The notes beneath the pieces were generated by a model that had not been told where the DNA came from, searched no databases, and saw nothing but the letters and a program-made list of their open reading frames with translations. Made by a program: the position numbers and the translations under genes. DNA of 64,000 nt from the NCBI GenBank assembly GCA_013396755.1, contig VWZF01007011.1, forward strand, positions 258,980 to 322,979. The letters are read 5' to 3'. Shown here piece by piece: positions 48,366-60,606 of this stretch (positions are counted from its first letter, which is position 1; each line of letters opens with the position of its first letter). The DNA comes from Sclerurus mexicanus. Taxonomy: Eukaryota > Chordata > Aves > Passeriformes > Furnariidae.

Positions 48366-50349
48366 GTTAAAAGCCTAAGAACTGGAAACAGTAAAGGTAG
48401 TAATTCTACTACTGTTGGCCTTTAAAACTTCAGAAATTCCTATTAAACTAGATATACAATTCAAAATATTCTGTAATCTCGTCATTGTCTGAATCCTGCA
48501 CAGCTAATTGCAAGATATCATCTGGCATATGGGATTACTGCGGCAGTCCATATGCTTTGGAACAGTTGGTGTTCAAATGAAAACATGTAAAGTCAAAGAA
48601 GAAGGTGGCCCAGGCAGCAAAGCCTGATTACTAGCAGCTACAACAAGCTGCCTGCTCCCATTCAAAATATTTTCCTTTTAGTTTTTCGGTTTAATCTGAA
48701 TTGTATTAACCTGTTTTAATACTCCAAAAATGTAGTGAAAACATGGACTTATATTTGTACAATAAACTTAAGTCAAAATTAGCTCAACTTGATTTGCTAC
48801 AGATGATTTGAAGGAGGATATTTATTCTGTTTTGTATATCTGAGCCATGCTTTACAGAGTATCTGTCAGTATGCCTTCATGTGATCAAAAATATTATGGT
48901 TCTGGAGAAGTATTGGCCCAATTCTAAACTCAAAATGTGCCGATGTTTCACGCTACAGCATGCTTCAAGTACCAAAGGTCTGTTTCATTTCCATCTCAAG
49001 TTGCTCTTTCAATTTCAGCTTCCTTTTCTGACACTTCTGTTTTCTCTGTTTCTAAAAAGCTGCCCTGGAACCCTTGTGAGAGACATTTTTGCTCATTTAA
49101 AGCTATGTACCTTACTCTTTAAACTCAAATCACTGCTAAACTTTTGAAGTAGATGTTTTGATCATCCCTATTTCCTGCACCTCGGTTTGCATTCTAGACT
49201 CTTCTCTGGATACATCTACAGTAAAAATGTAATGTGCAGGATACTGTTTTTCCCCCCTCATCGTTGGGATGATGGGACAGGGAATGGGGGAATAGGTGTA
49301 TGTTTTTTTTTAGGGAGGATCTTGGTTGATTTTTTGCTGGAAATTGCCTTGCATTTTAGTGCCTTACAGTGTTCCCTGGAGTGAAACTCTGATGTGTTAA
49401 AAGCTGTTTTCTTCCTGCTGGAAGTAAAATTTAAGTCATGCAAAAGCATCATATGGATTAATGTAATGTGGATGAATTAACTCTGTCCTCCAGTTAGCGC
49501 TCTCTGTGCATGTGCATAAGACAGAAAACTGCTGTGAACTTGATTTCAACAGACACTATGTGAGGCACAGTCCTACATCGGTAATAGTCACATTTATTGT
49601 GATTCAGTTTCAATCTATCTGTATTTGCACTGTAGCAGCCAGTAACGTAAAAGTTCAGTCTCAATATGCAAAGTGGATCCCCTTCAGCGCAAGATAACAT
49701 GGAAGATGGTCTCTAGAAGTACTCCAGTAGCTAATGGGTGTCTGAGTAGGGGACCAGACAACACTCCGAAATAAAATCTTAGTGAATTCAGGCATACTGA
49801 ACTTTTTCACTCTACAGATATGCTCCTATTGGACCTTTCTATTTGCTAAGAAAAATATAATTCTATTCTCCCAGATCTTCACCCAAATCACTAACACTCT
49901 TTGGCCCAAATTAACCCCTTTTATCTCAGTCAGTAAAATAACATTCACTGATTCAGAAGTTTCCTTTACAACTGACAAACAGAGGATGATTCGAGTGCCT
50001 GTCTCTACCGAGATTAAAAGCTTTAATTAAATATGTTCTTAAATAATCCACTTTCGTAAAATGCCTAAAGTAAACTGGAATGAACCCAAGTTATTTAAGG
50101 CTTATTTGGGGACAATATGGCAGACAAATAAGAAACACATTTTAAAGGAAGGATTTTTGTTTAGCCAGAGAAACTCTCAAATAATTGAAGGCAATCTTAA
50201 GAGGAGGTTTTATAGTGTTGCAGAGTTGTCAAAGTTCCTCTTATGAGTCCCCGAGAAAATTTCTGCATTTACCACTGATTTTCTGTTGTTCCTCTTCTGT
50301 GGTGAACAAGCTTGTACACCCTGGTCCAACTTTACCAGGTGTTACACTT

Positions 50350-50682
50350 TAATTATAGGAATTAAACTTCAGGGAGAGAGAGGATGAGGAAGGGAGAAAG
50401 TTCATGGTTACAGTGTGTGTTTTCCCAAGTAACTAATATGCATGATGAACTCCCACTTCCCTGGAAATGGCTAAGTATCTGTTTGGAGATGGAAAATATT
50501 AAATGAACTCCTTATTTTGCTTTGTTTGCACATGCTGATTTGGTTCACTTATTAATTTTCACCCTGACCTGCAAGTTTTCTTGCTTTTGCCCTTCCCTTT
50601 TTCTGCCCCCTCATGTTGTGTGGAGGTGAGCAAGCAGATGTGTTGGAGCTTAGCTATTGCCCGTGGTCCACCCACCATGGCA
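50350..50682 (+). mobile_element. badly decayed solo LTR (family A), 3' half
   Basis: Similarity is weak but in the right order to the reverse complement of the LTRs at 14.5 and 41.8 kb. The landmarks are 'gtgtgttttcccaagtaact' (about 50417), 'ccctggaaatggctaagta', 'ctccttattttgctttgttt' (about 50508), and 'caagttttcttgcttttgcc' (about 50572). The closing part is 'ttggagcttagc' and ends CA near 50682. The sense strand is plus. The TATA region is lost and the sense 5' part cannot be traced with confidence. It is the most diverged, hence probably oldest, family A copy seen here. Confidence 0.62.
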
Positions 50683-53600
50683 CTAGAAATAACCTTAGAC
50701 ACCAGATAACTGATAAACCTGTGATACTCCAGTGTAAAATTTCTGATACCCCCATTCCACATATAATAGAAGAGATTAATAGAGTGCTTGCAACTGTTGC
50801 AAAGTACATCATGCAATGCTTGTATGCGTACTATTCATCATGTCAACCAATCTACTTTAATGTCTAAAGTATTACAGGATAAAGTAATTTTCTGCCTTTG
50901 AATGATACTGAATGTGAAACCCATTTTTTCCCTGTATCAGTTTTGCTTGGTATAGATATGCTGATCACATATGCTTCTTTGAAAAACTAATGTGCAAAAT
51001 GATAAACGCAAGTATCCATTTTATTGATGTGCTTAAATTAAGCATTAACAGAAAACAAGAGACTCCAGATTTCCATAAATAACTGTAGTTTATCATCCCA
51101 AATTAAAATTCACATGTCATATACAAATTAGTTTACATGCACACAAAGAAGCAACATTTTGTAACTGCATTAGTGTGATTAACTCTCTAGCAGCCATAGT
51201 TGTCTGATATCATATACTTAAGAATGGAGGTGTCATTCTTTCTTTTTCATAAGCAAATCCTTTCTATCCAAGCAGACCCTTTATATTTTCTATTGTGCAT
51301 TAGATTTTCAACACATCATTCCCTTTTCTAATCCATCCACTCATCAGCATAGTATTTTGGTCAAGCACATCACAATGAAATTAGCTTCATCTGAAAAATC
51401 CTAGCACTTTACGTTCTAAGATAATATAAAAAATAAATTATGTTTCAATATGTATTACGACACTATAAAATGAACTTAAAAGTGTTTAATGGTAGCCAAA
51501 AAGAAACCAAAAGGAAAATATTTTATTTTATTTGAATACGGTTAAATTGCACAGTTTGCAATCTTTACAAATTATCTGTATCTTATGAAGCCCTTCCTAG
51601 ACTGACCCATATTAACCTACTTTGTGGATATCAAAACCATAAAGTCTTTCTGTTTAAAGATCACTCATTTGTCTTTAGAAATCTTCCTATACTCAAACGT
51701 ACTTTTGGACACAAGATATTAACTCGAACTTTCCTCTACGTCTTCCTAGTACAGTTATGTCTGTTACTAGAAAATTAACACCTGCTCAGGACAGATCTCT
51801 GACATCAAATCCATCTGACGTGGATTGACTCATTCCCACTACTTGGGAAGTAAGTGTTTCTGGTCTGTTCTAATTTGCTATGTTTGGAAGTTGTTTTGCA
51901 GAGCCCTAATCAGCACAAGCAAAAGCAGTGTTAGGGAGAATATAAACTATTTAACCATACCAAAGTGACTTCTAATGTTCAGAGACTTTCCTTTGTACTC
52001 TTTAATGTATGCATGCAAATATGATTTAATATATTTATTTTTTTCATGCTGTAACTTCTTTCATCTGCTTCGTCAGTTCTTTCTTCTCTTCCTTCTCACT
52101 TGTTTCTTTTGCATCTGCCTAAATCTTAGCCCCATTAAATCCAACAGCATGGCATGTGGACCAAAAAGTCAGATTACCAGAATTAATTCAAACCATTCAA
52201 ATGTTCACTTAAATTTATTAGGATACTTTGTTTCCATTAATAAAGATTTAGCATCAACATCTAAAGTCTAAAACTGCTTGTCAAGCCATGTCAAGCTTTC
52301 TGTACCAGATATTTCATGCTTCTATTACATAGTTAAGGGTCACTTGAAACTTCTTCAGCTACTCTGATGGAACTATCAGCAAATTGATTCAATGCAGTGA
52401 ATTTGGGTAGGAAATACACCTGAGTTTGGGAATTCTTTATTCTAACATTTGGATTGTTCTATCAATATTTCTCCTTAAAAATCTAAACATAGTTTGTTTG
52501 GGTTTGCAGGGGTTTTTTTTATTGTCTTCAGTATCAATTACATGAAGAATAAAGCCTTTGTTTTTTATGTGGTGGGGTTTTTTTTAATAAGTATTTGCAT
52601 AAATACCTAGTGATTTGTGTCTCAATTATTCCTATTCTCAATTATTTTTCCTTTCTTCTCTCCTTGTTATTTAGAATTTTTTTTAGTATAAACATAAATT
52701 AAATCAACAAGTTTGAAAACATTTGATAGCTAAAACAATAAGATAATTCTGAACAACTAGCTAACATTCCTTTAGTGAAATTTAAGAAGGGAGAAGAAAC
52801 TCTACTTGATTTTATCAACTTAGAAAAAAAAGTAAAAGAAATATGATTGATCAATTACAAAAACTACACTAGAACATTATATGTAGTCCTTTCTAGGCAG
52901 GCATGAAGTTTATGGACAAAAGTAATTCTGTGTCCTTCAAAATTAAAGCTTCAGACTATAAGGATTATGCAAAAACTACACAAAATTTAAGGAAAGTGAC
53001 AACATAGTGAGCGAAGGGCAATTTCCCATGATATAAAGCAAGGCTCTAACATGAACCAAGAATTTTTGGAAAGAAACTTGAATACCTGAAAGGTTTTTAT
53101 TCTGCATTTATTTTAAAAGAACAGTAATCTACATATATGACGATTTGCTGAAGCTTTGAAATTGTTATATTTCCAAAGTCTGCAGTTTTGAGATGTTCCA
53201 TGGTAGAGACTCATTTCTCCTGCTGCATTACTGTTCCCAGATGGTGGGGGAAATGAGAGAGGAAAAATACAGAAGTAGCCAAGACTAGTAGAAAAGATTA
53301 TGCACTAACTGAACTGTGGAAACTGAAGAAACAAGATTTTCTGGTTATTGGATAGGCGTCAGGAAGACAGAGAGATCTTGCAGGCTGCAATATTTCCAGG
53401 ATATGCACTGAAATTTTAGCAGTTGAAGTGGGAGTAAGCTGTGAATATGTGGCAAGGTAAACAAGAGCTGAAAACGGAAACCCTGAAATTCAAACCAACT
53501 ATTTTGACACAGTTGCCAGCTGGAGCATCAAGCTGACAATTAAAAATCACTGACTTAACGTAGTCAGACACAATAGAAACACAAATATTGGCAGAAAACA

Positions 53601-55714
53601 ATGTGAGAAAGAATATGCCACACATCGAGGTGCATTACAAACTGCTAATGAGAAAAGAGAATTCTGGAAACAACTGGGAAAAAAATCCAAACAAGAAATG
53701 CAATTACATAAATAAGCATAGAAGTTCTTCATGTTCTTGGGAGCCAACAAGTCTTTCTGGACATCCAAGAACATAATTGATCCAAAGATTTCTGATACCT
53801 CTAGTTTATATTAGACTTACTACTTCAAAATAACAGTTATTACATATCAAATGTTATAAGACATCATTTTTTTCAAAGATTAATCTTTTTATACTCTGCT
53901 TGTTGGGTCTCATCAGTTTGCCAAAGCTCTCTACTCCTTTTATTAGTCAGTTATCTGCAAGATTCACTATACAAGCCCACCTGTCTGCAATTGTGAGCTG
54001 AATGAACACTAACATTCCATCCCGTAGCTCAGCATCACCATTCAAATACTTACTGTTGCAAGCACCATGTTGTTTTTAAGCTCTCTTTAGGTCCATGAAT
54101 ATCCTACTTCAGACTTGACAGAGCAGACAAATTACAAAATTTGGTAGGTTCAGTTCTTAATACAGGCCAGAACTCTACAACAGACTGGAACAGATGCACT
54201 TAATGCTTCAAATAGCCTACCTGGCATTTCATCCAAGTAAGTGATTACTGTAAAAATTAAGACATGGCAGTTCTAAATGAGGTTAAAGATAACACACTTC
54301 AAACAGAGTGTATTTTCTTATTCATTTAAGCATCATCAAATGACAAGAAAATGATAGGTAGACAGAAAAATCTCAAGCCTTAAATCTAGTAATTGTAAAT
54401 AACTGATATCTCCAACACAAAATCTTTAAAGCAATGATAGATAAGGACAAAGTAACAGAAGGATGTGACAAAGAGCATGGATCCACAGACTTGTCTGGCA
54501 AACACCACTTTGCACTGACGTTTCTTACCATCATCAAACCTATTCTTCTTACCTTGTTCAGGCACTGTGGGACTGTGCCCTTGTTGGTGATGACCCTGTT
54601 CTGTCAACTATGCCATCACTCAGGATGGCATTTTCAGGAAAACACCCATCACTGCCCCCGGAAAGTTATAGATCCTGTCTTTTATAAGAGATAGAAAGCC
54701 ACAACAAGTTAATTTTCGCTGATGACGAGCACATAAGTCTTTCCTGCAATCCACCTCCAGTTTTCTTAGAAAGCCAAAAAATACAAACATGTAAGTTGCA
54801 AATTAACTATATATACTTACATGGTATCTGCTGTTTTCTTCCAGCCTGAATCTTTTTGGTCTTTAGACTAAAGAATAGTACAGAATAAAGTTTCCCTGGT
54901 TAAAGCACAATCTTGTGTGTGGCATCCATTCACAGTTTAAAACACATAATTTATAGTCAGAGTTGAATGTGTAAATAGGAAATAGTCCAATTAAATTCTG
55001 AAAATCTAAGCTAGACCAAACCTGAAAAGCAATTCTTAACAGCCATTTTATATATCCAAAGCTCACAAGACTTTCATTGGAATATTGGATGTCTAAATTA
55101 CTCCTTATCAATTATAGTGGGTTAATGAAAAAACTGGAGCTAAAATACCAATGTCATATAGATAATTCTAAGCTGGGTTTTATTCAAGGTTAAGTAAGGA
55201 AGAAGACAGTCCTAGCTGCACTCCACACATTGCTGCAGTCGAATAGCTGGACAAACCTGAATCCAAACCAAGCAAACATTTGGCTGGTAAGAACTTCAGT
55301 ACTTGAACTTCAAGACTTTTTTGCTTTCTAACGCTTCCAAATTGTGGAGAAATTGCTTTCAATGAGTATGATCCTCTTACCTATCCAAGCATTCGTCCTG
55401 GTTAACATTACTCCCTACAAACTGCCTACAACTGTGATTAGCATCAGGATTACATACTCTTTCACATCTTATCTGCCCATTCTTGCCTATAGTTTTCTCC
55501 TGGATTTAGTTACTATTACACTAAGAGATATTATAAATTATTATAAAATATTAAGAATTAGAGCCATTGAGAGAGCTATTCTATCTCTGTACCTGCTTCA
55601 GAAATTTAAGAAAAATTTAAGTGATTTTGCGCTGTTCTATTTATTTTTATACCCACATTATTTTTTCTCTGTTTTTATCAGATAGGGACTTACTTAAACC
55701 CCCATGTAAGATGT
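50683..55714. other. A/T-rich DNA without recognisable gene
   Basis: No gene or transposon recognised in 5 kb. A 113-codon plus-strand open frame at 55344-55685 is hydrophobic and an 86-codon frame lies at 54434-54694; neither resembles a family I know, and the first is typical of A/T-rich noncoding DNA. Confidence 0.65.
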
Positions 55715-55792
55715 ATCCTGTGCAGGGCCTGGAGTTGGACTCAGTGATCATTATGGGTCCTTTCCAACTCAGCATATTGTGTCATTATATGA
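55715..55792 (+). mobile_element. CR1 LINE, extreme 3' end
   Basis: A short plus-strand CR1 terminus: 'atcctgtgcagggcctgga', 'gttggactcagtgatcatta', 'gggtcctttccaactcagca', then a decayed tail. It is the same subfamily as the 36.1-37.1 kb copy and the nested copy at 5.0 kb. Confidence 0.9.
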
Positions 55793-57739
55793 GTCCATGA
55801 CCATAAGGCAGTCCAAATCCTATTTTTAAGTCTTGTTGAGTTTTTTGCTTTAACAGTTTTCACATGTAGTTAGACATTGTGTAAAAGAACAGTTTAATCA
55901 GATGAAAATTTTCTACCATTTCCTTTCAATGAATACTCCCTTATTTTTTGTGTTCCTTTATAATTAAATCAAAAAAAAATTTAAAATATTTAAATTTCTA
56001 TTCTCATAAAGTCTGAGTATGCAGTATACTCTAATATGTGGTTAGATTACTTTACTAGTCTCCAAAATATTCCTGATTTTCTAAGAGTGAAAAATATACC
56101 AATTGTATTACCACATGAAAAGTACATTCTTTGTTTACTTGTTCCTTGCTTAATAAAGGTAAGTTATAAACTTAGCTACTACAAGATAGCTCTGATAAGA
56201 CAGATAAATTAGTTATGTACAATGTATAATCTGAGGAATTTGCTTTGAGCACGATGCTGACAAATTGTTGAAAGTTCTAACAAAAAATCTCCCCAACTCC
56301 CTGTTTGACTTTTTTTTTTTTTAATTTCTCTTTGAATATGTCCTACATTGCCAGTTCTTACACCGTAAACTTCACCAAAATATTTGCTATAGCATAAGGA
56401 CTTCTGTCTGGGATATTTTCCATATTAACAAGTGCAGTAGACTGTATGGAAAAACATAATTGTAGGTGAATAACAAGCAGTACAGGATTTTTTTCTTCAG
56501 TTTTAAAGTAAGGAGTGGGAAAAGATGTTGATGACTTTAAAAACTTATACAGTCGTATTCACCATTGGTAAGACATACATCATTGAAATAATTTAGGTAG
56601 TTTACTGAATCAAAGCTTTTATAGGTATCTAAAATTGTAGTGGATTATATCTGTCTAACAAATTGGTTCTTTTTGAGTATATAACACAAAAGATGTCTTT
56701 TGACTTGCAAACAAAAAGGGCTTCAACAGAAGTGATACGTGTGATATTTAAAAAAAAAAAAAAAAACAACAGAAAAACAAACAAAAGCTTGACCAAATTC
56801 TGATTCTCTGATGTTCAGATAGAGAGGATTAATATAAAATGAGATAGAAAAGACAAATTCTTGATTAAGTAATTTATTTAATTAAAGAATCATACTTCTA
56901 ATTTTATACTAATCTACTTAATTCTTATTTTCAATGTCTTATTAACTGAATTTTAATATAGATCTTAGTGCTAAAGACTAAGTAATAATAGAAAGCCATT
57001 TAAATAAATTTACTAGGTAGACCAGTTTCTTTTTCATCACCAAATGACAATATTTGAATTAATATAATTAAATAGTAACCACTTAAACAGACTGGCATTT
57101 ATTATCTAATGTGTTGGTGACAAATGTCTTTCCATATGACTCAGTCCATTCTACTAGTCACACTCTATTGAAAAACAGCATAATAAATGCAGTCATAAGG
57201 GAACTTTTGATCTCTGCTGGCTCACTACCCCATTTCAGCTGCAAAAAGACTTCCTCCAGAGAAGAAAAAAACAGTCTTTCCAAGCTGATACAAAGTCAAT
57301 AACATTTTGAATTTAAAACATGTTGTTAGCACCCCACCATCAAGCTCTTCTATTCATATTATTTAATTATTTAAAAGATCAGTGCCTCATTCTCAGGTTT
57401 CATCATGGCACTTATTTTGAATGTTAGAAGAAATGCAGACATAGAGTTTGATCTGTTTCCTTGGAGATATACAGCATTAAAACAGGGCTAATTACAGGAA
57501 GACTTGTCCGTTCGAGAAATCCCTTCTTATCACAGAGTTGCTAGCTCTGTTATTCTAGTCTAAATTTCTCTGCCCACAGTTCATGTGTGACCAGGGAAGG
57601 GCAAGATTGAAGGTAGTTATTCTTTAGCAAAAAATGCCCTAATTGTATGTAAGAGAAATAGCATGATTCTGTTTTAACTGTCATAATCTGACCAACATCA
57701 GCCTTCTAGTCCCTTCCCAGATCTACAACAACATTGGTA
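55793..57739. other. A/T-rich DNA without recognisable gene
   Basis: Nothing recognised apart from T (56310-56321) and A (56750-56766) runs. Open frames are about 60 codons or less. Confidence 0.65.
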
Positions 57740-58800
57740 TTAGTGACATTTAATGGAATGCGTTCCACTACTGGAGTGCTCAGACAGAGGGCTATAGAAT
57801 GTTCAGGAGGGGTAAGCAAGATGGGTGAAGTGAAAGAGTTGCACTTCATGTAAGGGAGACTTTACAGACCTTACAGTTAGGGATGATGTGGTTGAGAGCC
57901 TCTGGATGAGGATCAAGGGGATGAAAAACAGAGCAGATACTGTTGTGTGTGTGTCTGCTATCAACCATCTGGACAGGATGATAGCATTGACAAGCTATTT
58001 TATAAGCAATTAGGAGAAAACTCTATATTGGTAACCCTTGTCCTTATGGGAGATTTAAATTTCCCAAACATCTGTTGGGAATACCAGACTGCCATGATAA
58101 ACAGGTTTGGAAAATTCCTAAAGTAAGTTGAAGAAAATTTCTCATCACAGGTACTCAGACAATTAGGAAGGCTGTGTTCCTAGACGTGTTCTTTGTGAAT
58201 AGAGGACTCATGGAAAATGTGATTGTAAGTGTCTGCCTTGGCCACTGTGTGTAATAAAAAAAAAAAAAAGATCAGCAGAGTTGCTACCCTGGATTTCAAG
58301 AGAGCAAACTTTAAACTACTCAGGAAGCTAGTTACTGGTATCTCCTGGGAGTCTGCTTTTGAGTGTTTACAGTTCCATCAAAGTCAGTTAAATAAATTCT
58401 GTGATCTCTGGAAGCAGGGTCAGGCTGCACGGAAAGATTACAAGAGTTGCTGTTTGCATCTATACAGAGAAACTGCAAAAGGTCGAAGCTCTGCTGGAGT
58501 TTTGTCAGACAATAAAATGGGCTTTTTAAAATATGTTAATAGCAACAGTAGGTCTAGATAGAATGGCAGGACATGTGACAAAGGTTCAAAGTTGCATGAG
58601 GGAAACTGATGTTAGGATATTAAGAAACATTTCTTTACAGGAAGGGCTGCCAAGCTCTTGAACAGGCTTTCTAAAAGGTGGTCAATGTCCAATGCCTGTC
58701 AGTGTTGAAGAGGCAATTAAACAATGTCTGATTGATTTGGCTTATCATTATTGGATGTTCAAGATGCGTTAATGGTACTGTTGGCAGACTGAAAACCTGC
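57740..58800 (+). mobile_element. CR1 LINE with ORF2 endonuclease remnant and internal deletion
   Basis: A plus-strand CR1 of about 1 kb of a different subfamily. An uninterrupted reading from about 57957 gives YQPSGQDDSIDKLFYKQLGE, then MGDLNFPNICWEYQTA (near 58047-58094). This is the late part of the ORF2 apurinic-like endonuclease domain. After an A-rich interruption (58254-58268) a 110-codon frame (58229-58561) holds the linker region before reverse transcriptase, with WKQGQAARKDYKSCCLH. Reverse transcriptase itself is absent: the sequence passes near 58562-58600 into the 3' untranslated part ('gctgccaagctcttgaacag', 'cctgtcagtgttgaagaggc'). The terminal tail is not recognisable, so the 3' boundary is approximate. 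Confidence 0.88.
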
Positions 58801-59542
58801 CTAACTGTTAAGAGTGTCCATTCATTTTACATACCTAACTCACTTGATAACTCAAGCTGTTATTGCATTCTTGCATAAGCTCATTTGCTAACAATTAGAA
58901 GTGGTTGTTAAAAAAAAGAATTGTGGAGGAAATTTACGTTGTTTGATAAAAACAAGGAAGGATCTTTGACACCCTGAACTTCTCAACAGACTATAATCTT
59001 GTCAGCTTTTCAAGTCTAGACAGAGATACAAGACTAATAGAGAAATCTAAGATTAATTCGTTACAAACTATACAAAATGCATAAGTGTATGTGCCACAGG
59101 AGAGGATAACAAGAGTTTTATTTTTCTGTCCTGAGCATTTACACGTATTTGTAATGTTATTAATGAGTCTGCCAAAAAATGGTGATTCTACAAGATGGAA
59201 TGGTATCTTAGTTGCTCATTAGTTCTGCATTGTTCATCTCAGCTTCTGAAGGAAAAAATAAAAGAACAAAAATATTTCAGGAATTTAATAAACTACTTTT
59301 CAGGAAATTTACATGCCCAGTGTCTTTAACAAAAGGTCCTTTGTTGCTAATGCTATCTAATATAATTTAAATTTGCAGGCAGAACATAGAGGGAACAAGA
59401 ATAACACGAAATAAGAGATTATGTGGTAAAAATAATAAAACCACAAATGGAATATTTAATCAGAAAAGTAATTCAGATATCCCAAAAGTTTCATTTCTTC
59501 AAATTTATTCTTCAAAACAGCAAGCATTAGACTCCATGTCTC
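58801..59542. other. A/T-rich DNA without recognisable gene
   Basis: Nothing recognised between a CR1 and the composite block that follows. Confidence 0.65.
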
Positions 59543-59802
59543 TTTACTGGTTTCAGCTGGGATAGAGTTAATTTTTCTTTCATAGAAGTTTGGATGGTGT
59601 TATATTTGTATTTGTGACCAAAAGATTGTTGAAAACTCACCAATGCTTTAATTATGTCTGAACAGTACTTGCACGGAATGAAGGTCTTTCACTATTTATC
59701 CAGTTGCTCTGCCATCAGCTAGGCTGGGGTTCACAAAATGCTGGGAGGGGACACAGCCAAGATAGCTGACCCCAACTGACCAAAAGGATATCCCACAATA
59801 TA
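59543..59802 (+). mobile_element. LTR (family A), sense 5' half only
   Basis: Starts at 'actggtttcagctgggatag' and 'agagttaatttttctttcat', the sense 5' end of the family also seen at 14.5 and 41.8 kb. It continues to 'gggaggggacacagccaaga' and 'agctgaccccaactgaccaa', then 'ggatatcccacaata'. It stops where a minus-strand CR1 tail begins (59803), just before the place where the TATA box should be. The other half of the LTR was not found on the far side of the CR1 block within the window. Confidence 0.83.
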
Positions 59803-60044
59803 TCATACAATCATAGAATGGTTTGGGTTGGAAAGGACCTTAAAGACTACTTAGTTCCAATCTTCCAACTGACTAGGTTCCTCAAGGCCCTGTCCAACCT
59901 GGCCTTGAATATTTACATGGATGGGACATCCGGAACTTCTCTGGTCACCATCTGAGTAAAGAATGTCCTTCTTATGTCCAATCTAAATCTATCCTCTTTC
60001 AGATTCAAGTCATTACCCATCATCCTATCACTGATCTTTAGACA
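59803..60044 (-). mobile_element. CR1 LINE, 3' end, inserted in LTR
   Basis: A minus-strand CR1 begins with a clear tail and 3' terminus: 'tcatacaatcatagaatggt' then 'ttgggttggaaaggacctta'. It continues through 'ccctgtccaacctggccttg' and 'ccaatctaaatctatcctct' to 'catcatcctatcactga' at about 60033. It is then interrupted by a second LTR. Its junction with family A LTR sequence at 59802 shows the CR1 landed in that LTR. Confidence 0.9.
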
Positions 60045-60474
60045 TGGTTTAGGCATGGTATTCCCCATCTAAGTACTCCCACTAAAAAGAAAACCCCAAG
60101 CCATTGCACTCCCCACAACTCCCTCCAGTGAGAGAGAAAAATGGCAGAGATTATGGGTTGAGATAAGAACAATTCACTTGAAACAGCAATGAGATAAGAA
60201 AAATAAACTGTAACAGCCACAATATTAATAACAAAAGTGTACAAAAGAGCATGAATCACATGCAAAATCCTCACAAGGACCCTGTGAGACAATGAACAAT
60301 GGTGGACAGGTTTCAACCTCCTTCTTCTTGACCTGAAGCCATGCCATTCTTGGAAGCAAGAGTCCCTTACTTCCAGTGCCTCAGTGACATGACCTGGTAT
60401 AGAATAACCTCTGATTCCTAGCCATGCCCCACCCTTAGCTACTGCAGAAATTAACCCTGTCCTGACCATGCTCA
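60045..60474 (-). mobile_element. solo LTR (family B) inserted in CR1 sequence
   Basis: A 430-bp block of a second avian LTR family. Plus-strand landmarks are 'tggtttaggcatggtattcc', 'attatgggttgagataagaa' (about 60151), 'aacagccacaatattaataa' and 'cagaaattaaccctgtcct' near the sense 5' end. The sense strand is minus: the start (inverse of 'ttaaccctgtcctgaccatg') is similar to the start of family A. The proposed ends TG (60045) and CA (60474) are flanked by agaca (60040-60044) and ggaca (60475-60479), a probable 5-bp duplication with one change. A 153-codon minus-strand frame at 60038-60499 merely spans LTR and CR1 and is not a gene. Confidence 0.75.
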
Positions 60475-60606
60475 GGACATCATTCAGCCAATTCCTCATT
60501 CACTGAGTGATTCATCCATCAAATCTATGTCTCATCCAGATAAAGATGTCATGAGGGACAGTGTCAAATGCTTTGCTCAAGTCCAGGTAGATGATTATAT
60601 TCAATA
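60475..60606 (-). mobile_element. CR1 LINE, reverse-transcriptase fragment
   Basis: On the minus strand the translation reads YLDLSKAFDTVPHDI, then after changes HRFDG, a stop, and further on MRNWLND. This is the CR1 ORF2 reverse-transcriptase block around the conserved D-x-SKAFD motif and the following GFDG...RNWL segment. Stop codons interrupt it. It may belong to the same CR1 copy as 59803-60044 with a large internal deletion, or be a separate insertion. Confidence 0.88.

Larger units (their letters stand above)
42281..50349. other. 8-kb A/T-rich stretch without recognisable gene
   Basis: No gene or transposon recognised. Contents: a G/T-rich tract with a quadruplex motif (44479-44592), a short cluster of inverted and direct gggaaattta/tttatttccc copies (47760-47808), and a T/G-rich tract (48255-48365). 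Open frames are under 90 codons. Confidence 0.65.

Noticed and set aside
55344..55685. 113-codon plus-strand frame that looks membrane-like
   Set aside because: Hydrophobic residues are expected from T-rich codons in A/T-rich DNA; no recognisable family.
60038..60499. 153-codon minus-strand open frame, the longest in the window
   Set aside because: It begins in CR1 reverse-transcriptase sequence and continues through a solo LTR, so it is a chance fusion of two transposons and not a gene.
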